Shown piece by piece: positions 15,934-24,212 of a DNA stretch of 36,074 nt. This stretch comes from Candidatus Velthaea versatilis (GTDB taxonomy: Bacteria > Vulcanimicrobiota > Vulcanimicrobiia > Vulcanimicrobiales > Vulcanimicrobiaceae), in assembly GCA_003134035.1 (NCBI GenBank), contig PLAE01000210.1, positions 1 to 36,074 on the forward strand, read 5' to 3'. The position numbers and the translations under genes are program-made. Under the pieces are notes generated by a model, which ran no database searches, had not been told where the DNA came from, and worked only from the letters and a program-made list of their open reading frames with translations. The stretch's first letter is position 1. Each line of letters begins with the position of its first letter.

Positions 15934-17043
15934 ATGACCAATGCGACGACGACAAGCACGACGCGCGTCCGGCCCGAGGACGAACGCGCTTTCATCGAAC
16001 TGGCGTTCAAAACCGTGGGCGTCGACGAAGGTCACGCGCGCGATATCGCGGACGTGCTGCTCGCGTCCGATATTCGCGGCATCGAGTCGCACGGCATCGC
16101 GCGGCTGCGCTGGTTCTACGTCGACCGTATTCGTTTAGGGACGATCAATAGAACGCCCGATTACAAGGTCGTCCGTGAAACGCCGACCTCGTTTCTGCTC
16201 GACGCCGATAACGGGCTGGGTCACCCGCCGTCGATTCTGGCAATGAAGAAAGCGATCGAACTGGCGCGCGAAAACGGGATCGCTTTCGCCGCCGTCCGCA
16301 ATTCCAACCATTATGGGATCGCGGGGTATTACGCGATGATGGCGCTCGAACACGACATGATCGGCATGTCGTCGACCAACTCGATCCACTTCGCCATCCC
16401 GACCTTCGGCCGGGCCAAGATGCAAGGCACCAACCCCTTTGCGTACGCCGTGCCGGCCGGCGAGGAGCCGCCGTTCGTCTTCGATTTCGCGACCACGACG
16501 GTAACCTACGGTAAGCTCGAAATCTACGAGCGCAAGGGACTCAAACTCAAGCCCGGCTGGGCGGTGGCCGAAGACGGCAACCCAACCGACGACCCGACCA
16601 AGGCGCGCTTCGGCGGGGCGTTGCTGCCGCTGGGCGGCTTCGGGACCGACAACGGCGGCCATAAAGGCTACGGCCTCGGCGCGCTGAGCGAGATTCTTTG
16701 CGGCGTGTTGTCCGGCGGCGCGTTCGGACTCGAGCTGAGCAAAGAAGAGGGGCCTCGGGTCGAAGGTGGGATCACCAGTCACTTTTTCGGCGCGATGCGT
16801 GTCGACGCGCTGCGCGACCTCGCTGATTTCAAGCGCGACATGGACCGCGAACTGCGCGACTTCAAGAACAGCGCGAAGGCACCCGGCTGCGACCGAATTT
16901 ACGTCGCGGGCGAGATCGAGCACGAAAAGACGCTCGAGTATCGGCGCGACGGCATCCCGCTCGTCGACAAAGTTTGGGAAGATATCGACGCGCTCGCGGG
17001 CGAGATCGGCATCCCGCCGCTGCGGCGCTTTACCGCAGGGTAA
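15934..17043 (+). CDS. Malate/L-lactate dehydrogenase family oxidoreductase (Ldh_2)
   Basis: NAD(P)-dependent 2-hydroxyacid dehydrogenase of the Ldh_2 family (MdhB, ComC, AllD, YlbC), which is unrelated to classical Rossmann lactate dehydrogenases. The 369-residue length is normal. The family landmarks are SDIRGIESHGIARL, the active-site histidine in VRNSNHYGIAGYYAMMAL, MQGTNPFAYAVP, FDFATTTVTYGKLE and DNGGHKGYGLGALSEIL. The substrate could be malate, lactate, sulfolactate or ureidoglycolate and cannot be settled from the sequence. ATG 15934 begins the polar N-terminus MTNATTTSTTRVRPED just before the conserved region. It stands alone on its strand, with about 230 bp before the next gene. Confidence 0.92.
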   Translation: MTNATTTSTTRVRPEDERAFIELAFKTVGVDEGHARDIADVLLASDIRGIESHGIARLRWFYVDRIRLGTINRTPDYKVVRETPTSFLLDADNGLGHPPSILAMKKAIELARENGIAFAAVRNSNHYGIAGYYAMMALEHDMIGMSSTNSIHFAIPTFGRAKMQGTNPFAYAVPAGEEPPFVFDFATTTVTYGKLEIYERKGLKLKPGWAVAEDGNPTDDPTKARFGGALLPLGGFGTDNGGHKGYGLGALSEILCGVLSGGAFGLELSKEEGPRVEGGITSHFFGAMRVDALRDLADFKRDMDRELRDFKNSAKAPGCDRIYVAGEIEHEKTLEYRRDGIPLVDKVWEDIDALAGEIGIPPLRRFTAG

Positions 17044-17237
17044 AAACGTCGCTGCTGGTGCTCTTCTTTTTTTCTCCAAGACCTTATCAAACTAGACAGC
17101 TCAAAGACGAGTACGGCTCAATCGATTCAGTCGAACACCCGAGCGACGAATCTGCTCCGTAGACCCTGGTGAGCATTCCCGCGGCGTCTCGCAAAGAGCG
17201 CATGTTCGCACCCGGGGAAAACGATCGCCCAGATATA

Positions 17238-17266
17238 TTGAACAGTCGTTCAGCCTATGCTAAACT
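17238..17266 (+). promoter_or_regulatory. Promoter and palindromic operator of the tetR-MFS pair
   Basis: A candidate -35 box TTGAAC (17238-17243) and -10 box TAAACT (17261-17266) are 17 bases apart. Overlapping the -35 is a perfect inverted repeat TGAAC-AGTC-GTTCA (17239-17252), typical of TetR-family operators. Transcription would begin about at the GTG at 17273, so the message may be leaderless. This suggests autorepression. Confidence 0.6.
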
Positions 17267-17272
17267 GCGGGC

Positions 17273-17836
17273 GTGGCGCGAAGAGCCGACGAGGCGAATC
17301 GCTCCGGGTTGCTCGACCGGATCGTTTCCTACGCACTGATGAACGGCGTTGCGGCGCTGTCGCTGCGCCCACTCGCCAAAGACCTGGGCGTGAGCGCGGC
17401 GGCGCTGATCTACCATTTCGGCTCGAAGGAAGAATTGACCGTTGAAATCCTCAAACATGCCGGCGACAGCCAGCGCGCGCTCTTCGCGTCCATGCACGTC
17501 GGCGCCAGCGAATCCCCGCGCGATATCTGCCGCGAAGTGTGGCGCGTCATCGGCGCGCCCCAGGCGCGCCCGCTGTTTCGTTTATTCTTCGAGGTCTACG
17601 GGCTCGCGCTCATCGATCCGGGCCGCTTTCCCGGGTTCTTTCCCAATGCGATCACCAATTGGCTCGATTTCCTGGAGCGCACGTACGTGAGCGACGGTTG
17701 CGATGCGCGTGCCGCGCGCGTGCGGGCGACGATCGTGATCGCCGGCTTCCGCGGCTTTCTGCTCGACGTCTGCGCGACGGGCGACGATGAACGCGTCGCG
17801 AGTGCCGTCGAGCTGTGGCTGGAAACGCTGCCATGA
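17273..17836 (+). CDS. TetR-family transcriptional regulator
   Basis: One-component repressor of 187 residues. The N-terminal TetR helix-turn-helix spans about residues 12-58 (LSLRPLAKDLGVSAAALIYH then FGSKEELTVEIL), followed by a helical ligand-binding domain with no assignable ligand. Start GTG 17273 gives the short N-terminus MARRADEANRS that is usual in the family; there is no good Shine-Dalgarno sequence, which fits a leaderless message. Its stop overlaps the ATG of the efflux gene (ATGA). The pair is therefore one transcript and the regulator probably controls the pump through the palindrome just upstream. This tandem layout differs from the divergent arrangement of classical tetR-tetA. 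Confidence 0.93.
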   Translation: MARRADEANRSGLLDRIVSYALMNGVAALSLRPLAKDLGVSAAALIYHFGSKEELTVEILKHAGDSQRALFASMHVGASESPRDICREVWRVIGAPQARPLFRLFFEVYGLALIDPGRFPGFFPNAITNWLDFLERTYVSDGCDARAARVRATIVIAGFRGFLLDVCATGDDERVASAVELWLETLP

Positions 17837-19080
17837 TGCTGGCGTCGGCAGCCCGATCCAAACGTTCGCCGGCGGTTGCGTTCGTTTTCGTCACGATGCT
17901 GCTCGATTGGCTCGTCGTCGGCATGATCTCGCCGGTGGTGCCCAAACTCATCGTCGATTTCACCGGCGACGTCGGTCGCGCGTCCGTGATCGCGGGCGCA
18001 TTCGCGACGGCATTCGCGCTCGTGCAGTTCGTTGCTTCACCGATCCTGGGTTTGCTGTCCGACCGTTTCGGGCGACGGCCGATCATCTTACTGGCGAATG
18101 TGGGCTCCGCAGTTGAGTGTGCGATCCTAGCGTTCGCGCCGAACCTGTGGTGGCTGTTCGTGGGCCGGGTGCTGACCGGCCTCACCGCCGCGAGCGCGAT
18201 CGCGGCGGCGGCGTACGTCGCCGACGTGACGCCGCCGGAAAAGCGCGCGGCGGCCTTCGGCATGGCGAGCGGCGCGTTTGGTTTGGGCTTCGCGCTTGGA
18301 CCGGCGGTCGGCGGTTCGCTCGCCGGCGTCGGATTGCGCGTGCCTTTCTACGCGGCGATGGGCTTGATGCTGATAAGCGCGGCGTATGGTTTCTTCGTGC
18401 TGCCCGAGTCGCTCGCGCCCGAGAAGCGCCATGCGGCGATGGCCTGGAGCCGGGCGAATCCGCTAGGATCGCTCAAACTCGTGCGCCGGCATCGCGAGCT
18501 TTCCGGGCTCATTCTCAGCCTGTTCTGCAGCAATCTCGCCGTGCAGTCGTTCAGCGTCTTCGTGCTCTACACGATCTATCGTTTTAACTGGAGCGAACCG
18601 ATGAACGGCATCGGTCTGTCGCTCTTCGGCGCGCTCTCGGTCGCATCGGCGCTGCTCGTCGGGCGGCTCGTGGAGCGGTTCGGTCCGCGCGCCGTCGTCA
18701 TGACCGGTTTCGCGCTGGGCAGCGTCGGTTTTCTCATCTACGGCTTCGCACCGACGGGCGTGCTCTTCGCCTGCGCCTTGCCCTTGACCGGGATCTGGGC
18801 GGTCGCCGGTCCGCCCTTGCAGTCCGCTCTCTCGCACCGTGTCGGCGCGTCGGAACAAGGCGAGCTGCAAGGTGCCATCGGCAGCATGCGCAGCATCTCG
18901 ATGATCATCGGCCCGGCGTTCTTCACGTTGCTCTTCGCGGCGGTCAGCGCGCGCGGAACTTATCCGCTCGTCGGACTGCCCTGGTTCTGCGGCGCGCTGC
19001 TGCTCGTGGCCGCGGCCCTGTTCGCGCAACGCGCGATGCGGACGCAAGCGCCAGCTGTTGAAACCGCGGTCGCGACGTAA
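17833..19080 (+). CDS. MFS efflux transporter (TetA/drug:H+ antiporter type)
   Basis: Inner-membrane major-facilitator protein of 415 residues with about 12 hydrophobic helices. The N-half carries the antiporter motif A, GLLSDRFGRRPIIL, and GRVLTGLTAAS; the antiporter motif C-like segment GMASGAFGLGFALGPAVGG is also present. The pattern is close to TetA-type drug/proton antiporters, but the drug is unknown. ATG 17833 overlaps the TetR stop; an in-frame start at 17815 would overlap the regulator more for no gain in conserved sequence. Confidence 0.92.
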   Translation: MMLASAARSKRSPAVAFVFVTMLLDWLVVGMISPVVPKLIVDFTGDVGRASVIAGAFATAFALVQFVASPILGLLSDRFGRRPIILLANVGSAVECAILAFAPNLWWLFVGRVLTGLTAASAIAAAAYVADVTPPEKRAAAFGMASGAFGLGFALGPAVGGSLAGVGLRVPFYAAMGLMLISAAYGFFVLPESLAPEKRHAAMAWSRANPLGSLKLVRRHRELSGLILSLFCSNLAVQSFSVFVLYTIYRFNWSEPMNGIGLSLFGALSVASALLVGRLVERFGPRAVVMTGFALGSVGFLIYGFAPTGVLFACALPLTGIWAVAGPPLQSALSHRVGASEQGELQGAIGSMRSISMIIGPAFFTLLFAAVSARGTYPLVGLPWFCGALLLVAAALFAQRAMRTQAPAVETAVAT

Positions 19081-19167
19081 AGGTGCCGCTCGGCGAAGCG
19101 GTTCGAGAGCGTTAATATCCGGCGGTGATTCGCTTATTCGGATGCGCGGCCGACTCGACCTCATCGA

Positions 19168-19407
19168 GGATTCGTCGTCGCGGCCGGCTTGCGGGCCGAA
19201 CGCGCTCACCGCGACGTCGGCGCCGGCGGCGGTCGCGGCGACCGAGGCGGCTTCGGTCACATCCCCCACGACCGCGGTCACCCGCGGGGCGCTCGGCACC
19301 GCTTGGGGATTGCGGACGATCGCGATCACCTCGTGCCCGCGCGACACGGCCTCCGCCAGGATGCGCGAGCCGATCATGCCGGTGGCGCCGAAGAGCGCGA
19401 TCTTCAT
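19168..19407 (-). pseudogene. Truncated NAD(P)H-binding (NmrA-like) protein, N-terminal remnant
   Basis: The reverse strand encodes about 80 residues that clearly begin an atypical short-chain dehydrogenase/NmrA-like protein: MKIALFGATGMIGSRILAEA (dinucleotide-binding GxxGxxG), HEVIAIVRNP, and TAAGADVAVSAFGPQAG. Homology then stops. The frame stays open but runs through low-quality sequence into the antisense of the MFS gene, whereas family members are usually around 200 residues or longer. The rest was probably deleted, perhaps when the tetR-MFS pair arrived or was rearranged. ATG 19407 is the natural start. Confidence 0.7.
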
Positions 19408-19478
19408 CAAATCATACGACTGCAAATCATACTACCGCGCTCCGCCTGCGGAGCCTCTCGCCGGGACGAAAGCGCGGT

Positions 19479-20549
19479 TCACATCGTGAGGACGACTTTG
19501 CCCGATTGGCCCGCATCGGCGACGCGGTAGGCCTGCGCGGCCTCGGCGAGCGTGAAGAAGTGCGTCACCGTCGCTTCCGGATGCAGCTTCCAGCGCACGA
19601 GACGTTCGGCCAACTCGCTCATGTGCGGCACCGACGTGACCCACGAACCGTACAGCGTGATCTGGGTGTGAATGAGCAGCGGCGACACGTCGAACTGCAC
19701 GTCGCCGCCTTCGCCCACGAACGCGCAGCGGCCCCAGCGCCGCGTGCCGGCCAGCGCGATCTTGCGCGCCGGCGCGGCGCCCGAGCAATCGACGCTCGCC
19801 TCGCAGCCGAATCCGCCGGTCAGTTCGCCGATTCGCGCCAACGTGTCGCCGTCGCTGGGCAGTGCGTCATCGACAAGCCCTAATTCGAGGGCCAAGCCGC
19901 GTCGACTTGCGCTGGTGTCGACGCCGATCACGTGCTTGGCGCCCAACGCGCGGCCGAGCATCGCGGCCGCGAGTCCGACCGGGCCCAAACCCGTGACGAG
20001 CAGCCGGTCGCGGCCGTCGACGCGGATGCGCGTGAGCGCTTCCCACGCGGTGCCGAAGCCGCAGGCGATCAGTGCGCCGTCGACATACGTCAGTTCGTCG
20101 GGCAGGTGGATGAGCGTATTTTCTTCGGCCAAGATGTACGGCGCGTGGCCGCCGTCGCGCTGCCAGCCGTAGGCCGCGCGAAACGAACTGTGGCACGAGA
20201 TCATGTAGCCCGCGCGGCAATCGTCGCAGACGCCGCAGCCGCTGATATGATACAAAATAACGCGCTCGCCGGGGCGAAACTCACGGCAGCCCGGCCCCAC
20301 GGCGACGATCTGGCCGCACGGTTCGTGACCGGCGATCACGTTGCGGTACGCTTCGTCGCCCGTGCCGAGGTGCTCGCGATAGATCGCGCGGATGTCGCTG
20401 CCGCAGATGCTCGACGCTTTCATCGCGACGAGAACTTGACCGTGCCCGGGTTCGGGAATCGGCTGTTCGCGAAACGCGACCGTGCTGTTGCCGGGTAGGA
20501 CGACGCCGCGCATCGTGCGGGTGTCGATCGTCGTGGCGGATTGACTCAT
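19479..20549 (-). CDS. Zinc-dependent alcohol dehydrogenase (MDR family)
   Basis: Medium-chain dehydrogenase/reductase, 356 residues. The catalytic zinc ligands are Cys49 (SSICGSD) and His75-Glu76 (GHEPCG). The structural zinc is bound by Cys105, Cys108, Cys111 and Cys119 ([15 protein letters not shown]). The Rossmann motif is [11 protein letters not shown], followed by an acidic GVD that favours NAD+ over NADP+. The substrate is not identifiable; threonine, sorbitol and related polyol dehydrogenases are neighbours in the family. Its start overlaps the stop of the threonine aldolase gene by four bases, so the two are co-translated and may act on one amino-acid or polyol pathway. Confidence 0.94.
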   Translation of the reverse strand: MSQSATTIDTRTMRGVVLPGNSTVAFREQPIPEPGHGQVLVAMKASSICGSDIRAIYREHLGTGDEAYRNVIAGHEPCGQIVAVGPGCREFRPGERVILYHISGCGVCDDCRAGYMISCHSSFRAAYGWQRDGGHAPYILAEENTLIHLPDELTYVDGALIACGFGTAWEALTRIRVDGRDRLLVTGLGPVGLAAAMLGRALGAKHVIGVDTSASRRGLALELGLVDDALPSDGDTLARIGELTGGFGCEASVDCSGAAPARKIALAGTRRWGRCAFVGEGGDVQFDVSPLLIHTQITLYGSWVTSVPHMSELAERLVRWKLHPEATVTHFFTLAEAAQAYRVADAGQSGKVVLTM

Positions 20550-21691
20550 CGGCGGTCGCTCCGCGTCCCGACCGCGGCAACGCTGGGCACGTGGGGCGCG
20601 GTCACCCGTTCGATGGCGGCGGCAAACTCATCGACGTCGGATTCGGTCGTGTCGAAGGCCGCCATCCAGCGGACGATCGACGCGTCTTCGTCCCACACGT
20701 AAAATCGGCGCTCCGCCTGCAGCGCCGCGATGTGCTGCGGCGCGAGCGCGGCGAACACGCCGTTGGCATCGACCGGGTACGCGATGCGCACGCCGTCAAT
20801 TCGGCGCAGCCGGGCGGCCAGCCGCTGCGCCATGGCGTTGGCGTGACGCGCGCTGCGGCGCCACAGATCGTCACGCAAAAGCGCCTCGAATTGCGCGGCG
20901 ACGAAGCGCATCTTCGAGGCTAACTGCATGCCTTGTTTGCGCGTGTAGGGCAAACGTTCGATCGCCGGATGGTCTTTGGGAAAGATGATCGCCTCGCCGA
21001 AAAGCAGGCCGTTCTTGGTTCCGCCGAAGGTGCAAACGTCGACGCCGGTCGCGAGCAGCAGCGTTTGCAGATCGACGTCCAGCGCGACGGCGGCGTTGGC
21101 CAAGCGCGCGCCGTCGACATGGAAGAGCAAGTTATATTCGTGCGCGATCGCGCCCAGCGCCGCCATCTCGTCGAGCGTGTACACCGTGCCGACTTCGGTC
21201 GATTGCGAGATCGAGATTGCCGCGGCTTGCACGTGATGCACGTTGCCCACTTGACGAACGCCGCGCGCCACATCGTGCGGCGTGAGTTTGCCGTCCGCCG
21301 TCGGGACCGTGATGAGTTTGCTGCCCGCGAAGCGCTCGAACGCGCCGCATTCGTCCACGTTGAGGTGTGCGCTATGCGGACAGATGACCGCTTGGTACGG
21401 CCGCAACGCGGCGGCCAGCGCAATCACGTTCGCGCCGGTTCCGTTGAACGCGAAAAAGACGCGCGCGTCGTCGCCGAGCAGCGCCCGGAACGCCGCCTCG
21501 GCCGCCGCGGTGTAGGGGTCGTCGCCGTAGCCGGGCACGTGGCCCGCGTTGGCCGCCGCGATCGCGGCGAGCACCTCGGGATGAACGCCGGCGTAATTGT
21601 CGCTCGCGAAATGACGCTGCGGTTCGCCGCTGCCGGCCGCGCGATCGTGCTGCATGCCGGACGTCATTTGCTTCGCTGCCGGGCCGTCCAT
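20546..21691 (-). CDS. Low-specificity L-threonine aldolase-like PLP enzyme
   Basis: Fold-type I PLP enzyme of the beta-eliminating lyase/threonine aldolase family, 381 residues, which cleaves L-threonine or allo-threonine to glycine and acetaldehyde. Landmarks are [46 protein letters not shown] and the Schiff-base lysine Lys226 in [15 protein letters not shown] 21691 has a purine-rich GGAG about nine bases upstream; two further methionines at residues 9 and 13 are possible starts. The following zinc dehydrogenase overlaps it (ATGA). A pathway linking an aldolase product to an alcohol dehydrogenase is attractive but unproven. Confidence 0.93.
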   Translation of the reverse strand: MDGPAAKQMTSGMQHDRAAGSGEPQRHFASDNYAGVHPEVLAAIAAANAGHVPGYGDDPYTAAAEAAFRALLGDDARVFFAFNGTGANVIALAAALRPYQAVICPHSAHLNVDECGAFERFAGSKLITVPTADGKLTPHDVARGVRQVGNVHHVQAAAISISQSTEVGTVYTLDEMAALGAIAHEYNLLFHVDGARLANAAVALDVDLQTLLLATGVDVCTFGGTKNGLLFGEAIIFPKDHPAIERLPYTRKQGMQLASKMRFVAAQFEALLRDDLWRRSARHANAMAQRLAARLRRIDGVRIAYPVDANGVFAALAPQHIAALQAERRFYVWDEDASIVRWMAAFDTTESDVDEFAAAIERVTAPHVPSVAAVGTRSDRR

Positions 21692-21706
21692 TCCGGCGGC
21701 GCTCCG

Positions 21707-21877
21707 CTACGCGCCGGGATGCAGCGGCTGGCCTCCGTCGGCATCGTGTTCGCCGTCGAGGTCCTCGTCGGATTCCAAGCCGGGATCGCTCGAGTCGCCG
21801 AACTGACCGGTCTCTTCGTCGGGCGGATCGTTGCCGGGGCGCGGCGCGCTGCCGCCCTGCCGTTGGGTTGAACTCAT
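21707..21877 (-). CDS. Small acidic, probably disordered protein (56 residues)
   Basis: No family recognised. It starts at ATG 21877, five bases after an excellent Shine-Dalgarno sequence, GGAGGT, which is the main reason to believe it is real. The product is Asp/Glu/Gly/Pro-rich (for example DPPDEETGQFGDSSDPG and SDEDLDGEHDADGG), with no Cys or Trp and only one aromatic residue, so it is probably unstructured and strongly acidic. It lies between the PaaG-like gene (ends 21967) and the aldolase (starts 21691) on the same strand and may head the aldolase-dehydrogenase operon. A role cannot be assigned; such proteins can be stress-related or nucleic-acid mimics. Confidence 0.65.
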   Translation of the reverse strand: MSSTQRQGGSAPRPGNDPPDEETGQFGDSSDPGLESDEDLDGEHDADGGQPLHPGA

Positions 21878-21966
21878 CGAGTACCTCCGAAAATGCAGCG
21901 TCGACGCCGCGTGGACCATCCGCGGCATATATACCGCAAAACCGCGCCGGGCGCTCGAACTCGCCG

Positions 21967-22758
21967 TCAACGGCCGGCGAAAATCGGCGCGCGCTTGGCG
22001 CTGAAGGCGGCGATGCCCTCGTGCGCGTCGGCCGTTTCGCCGGCGATGCTCTGCATCTCGGCTTCGTAGGCCAGCGCCGCGGCGATGTCGCCCAGCGCGT
22101 TGCGCACCAATTCGCGTTTGATCAAGCCGAGTGCGCGCGGACCCGCCGCGAGTTGCGCCGCGAGCGCTTGCGCGCGGCCCACGACGTCGGCGGCGGGAAC
22201 GAGCTCGGTCACCAAGCCGAGCGCTTGCGCGGCCGGCGCGTCGATTTTGCCCGAAAGCAGGCACAGTTCGAGCGCGCGCGCGTAACCCACGATGCGCGGC
22301 AGCAGCAGCGAGACGCCGCTGTCCGGGACGAGTCCGATTTTCGCAAATGCGGTGGTGAACACGGCGGTTTGGGCGACGACGCGCAAGTCGCACGCCAGCG
22401 CGATGCCGAAGCCCGCGCCGGCCGCCACGCCGTTGACCGCGGCGATCACCGGTTTCTCGAGCATGATGATTGCCGCGATCACCGGATTGAAGCCTTCGAC
22501 CACGGCGTTGTACAGATCGGCCGCGCCGCCGGGATGGATCGTGTCGGCGTCGTCGAGGGCCTGGCCGGCGCAAAAGCCCTTGCCGGCGCCGGTAATGACC
22601 AGCGCGCGCACGGCGGGGTCGCCCCCGACGTCGCGCAGCGTCGCTTGCAGCGAGCGCAGCATGGCGCGCGTGACCGCGTTGTACGCCCCGGGCCGATCAA
22701 GGGTGATGGTCGCCACCGGACCGTCGACGTCCAGGCGATGGTCGATGCGTTCGCTCAC
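21967..22758 (-). CDS. Enoyl-CoA hydratase/isomerase, PaaG-like
   Basis: Crotonase-fold enzyme of 263 residues, close to PaaG (2-(1,2-epoxy-1,2-dihydrophenyl)acetyl-CoA isomerase). Diagnostic segments are GKGFCAGQALDDAD (60-72), NGVAAGAGFGIALACDLR and AKIGLVPDSGVSLLLPR. Asp146 sits at the catalytic aspartate of PaaG, and the hydratase glutamate between the two glycines is absent. This favours an isomerase over a hydratase. GTG 22758 is preceded by GGAGG at six bases and was chosen over the TTG at 22770. No other phenylacetate genes are in the window, so a role in general beta-oxidation of unusual acyl-CoAs is equally possible. Confidence 0.9.
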   Translation of the reverse strand: MSERIDHRLDVDGPVATITLDRPGAYNAVTRAMLRSLQATLRDVGGDPAVRALVITGAGKGFCAGQALDDADTIHPGGAADLYNAVVEGFNPVIAAIIMLEKPVIAAVNGVAAGAGFGIALACDLRVVAQTAVFTTAFAKIGLVPDSGVSLLLPRIVGYARALELCLLSGKIDAPAAQALGLVTELVPAADVVGRAQALAAQLAAGPRALGLIKRELVRNALGDIAAALAYEAEMQSIAGETADAHEGIAAFSAKRAPIFAGR

Positions 22759-22874
22759 GTGCGCCTCCAAACGGACTTGCGCTTATCGATTGACGCCCCG
22801 GTGCCTGCACGCCCAGCCGTCGATTCGCCCGAGCCCGTCGTTTCGCAAATCGGTCTGCGGGTACACGACCAAGC

Positions 22875-23075
22875 ATGACGGCGACCGATATCAAGAAGTG
22901 CGATAATCTCGCGTGCGTGTGCGAGGTTCCCCTTGCGGAGACGGTCTGCGCGCCGTACTGCGACTCGCCCGAAGGCCGTGACTTGGCGAACGTCCGCTGC
23001 CGGTGCGGCCACCCCGGCTGCGAGGCCCAAATGGAAACGCAACTGCACGGCCGCATCGGCCGCGAGAGCCTCTGA
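22875..23075 (+). CDS. Metallothionein-like Cys-rich small protein
   Basis: A 66-residue protein with eight cysteines in a pattern close to bacterial metallothioneins (SmtA/BmtA): KCDNLACVCEV near the N-terminus, CAPYC in the middle and CRCGHPGCEA toward the C-terminus, including the histidine that binds zinc in SmtA. It would sequester zinc, cadmium or copper in thiolate clusters in the cytoplasm. It is divergent from the PaaG-like gene with 116 bp between. The ribosome binding site is poor. The C-terminal extension (QMETQLHGRIGRESL) is not part of the usual domain. No SmtB-type repressor is next to it. Confidence 0.75.
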   Translation: MTATDIKKCDNLACVCEVPLAETVCAPYCDSPEGRDLANVRCRCGHPGCEAQMETQLHGRIGRESL

Positions 23076-23132
23076 TCGGCGCGGGAACCTGCTCGTCGAG
23101 GCACCGACGCGACGGCGCCGAAATGCGCTGAT

Positions 23133-24188
23133 ATGGCAGCTGCCGACGTTCTTTATCCGTATCGCCTCGAGCCGCTGGAAAAGCCCGCGATCTGGGGCGG
23201 CGATGCCCTGGCCGCCCGTTACGGCAAGGCCGCTGATCCGCACGTGCCGACCGGCGAGTCGTGGGAATGTTGGGATGCCAATCGGGTCGAGAACGGGACA
23301 TTGACCGGCCGGACGCTGGCCGAGCTCCGTCACGATCTGGGTGCCGAGCTGATGGGGCCGATCGACAGCCGCCGAATTTTCCCCGTGCTTACCAAAATCA
23401 TCGATGCCCGCGCGGCGCTGTCGGTCCAGGTTCATCCCGACGATGCGTATGCGCAGCGCGTCGAACACCAGGCCAACGGCAAAACGGAGTGCTGGTACAT
23501 TCTGGCCGCCGAGCCGGGTGCCGAGTTGATTCTCGGCTGGACGCGCGACACCGACCGCGCCGAGTACGAGCGGCGCGTCGCGGACGGTTCGCTGGGCGAT
23601 ATTCTGCGCCGCGTGCCGGTTGCGGCCCGCCAAACATACTACTTGCCGGCGGGATCACTGCACGCGATCGGCGCGGGCATCCAACTTTTCGAGGCTCAGC
23701 AAGCCAGCGATCTCACCTACCGGATCTTCGATTGGAACCGCGTCGGCGATGACGGCAAGCCGCGCCAACTGCATGTCGAGAAAGCCGGCGACGTGCTTGA
23801 TTACCGCGCCTCGAAGGGCGGTTCGGTCGCTCCGCTGACCCTCGCGGCGGACGGCACCGAGCGGACCCTGCTGGTCGCCAACCCCGACTTCACGCTCGAA
23901 CATGTTCGGACGCCGGCCGGCGGTGGCCGGATCTTCACGGCGGACCGGCCGTTCACGCTGACGGCGCTGGATTCGCCGCTGGACGTGCGGATCGGCGGCG
24001 CCGCCGCGGCCCTCGCGCCATACGCGACGATCGTCGTTCCGGCGGCTGCCGACGTCCTCGAGCTGGCTTCGGCGGGCGAGATGCTCGTCGTTCGGCCGGC
24101 GCCCGATCTTGCGCGTCTGCGGGACGACGCGCGACTGGCCGGCTGTCCCGCTCCGCGGCTGAGCGCCTTCCTCGCGCAGTTCGCATGA
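23133..24188 (+). CDS. manA: Mannose-6-phosphate isomerase, class I
   Basis: Zinc enzyme interconverting fructose-6-phosphate and mannose-6-phosphate, supplying mannose for GDP-mannose and glycans. The 351-residue protein has the cupin metal site Gln99-x-His101 (SVQVHPDD), Glu119 (KTECWYIL) and the later histidine in PAGSLHAIGAGIQLFEAQQ, with TYRIFDWNR close behind as in family members. The N-terminus KPAIWGGDALAARYGK matches the Bacillus-type short class I enzymes. It is followed 15 bp later by the peroxiredoxin gene on the same strand. Confidence 0.93.
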   Translation: MAAADVLYPYRLEPLEKPAIWGGDALAARYGKAADPHVPTGESWECWDANRVENGTLTGRTLAELRHDLGAELMGPIDSRRIFPVLTKIIDARAALSVQVHPDDAYAQRVEHQANGKTECWYILAAEPGAELILGWTRDTDRAEYERRVADGSLGDILRRVPVAARQTYYLPAGSLHAIGAGIQLFEAQQASDLTYRIFDWNRVGDDGKPRQLHVEKAGDVLDYRASKGGSVAPLTLAADGTERTLLVANPDFTLEHVRTPAGGGRIFTADRPFTLTALDSPLDVRIGGAAAALAPYATIVVPAAADVLELASAGEMLVVRPAPDLARLRDDARLAGCPAPRLSAFLAQFA

Positions 24189-24212
24189 TCGGGGCGCAGT
24201 CGCATGATCGGG
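24181..24212 (+). repeat. Short direct repeat at the manA-peroxiredoxin junction
   Basis: The 13-mer TCGCATGATCGGG occurs at 24181-24193 and again at 24200-24212, a 19-base period. The first copy contains an ATGA overlap with the manA stop; the second contains the real start of the peroxiredoxin gene. It looks like a small tandem duplication that uncoupled two formerly overlapping genes. Confidence 0.6.

Noticed and set aside
18463-19407. 320-residue minus-strand protein extending the NAD(P)-binding remnant
   Set aside because: Beyond about residue 80 it is antisense to the MFS gene and loses all family features, so only the first part is kept as a pseudogene.
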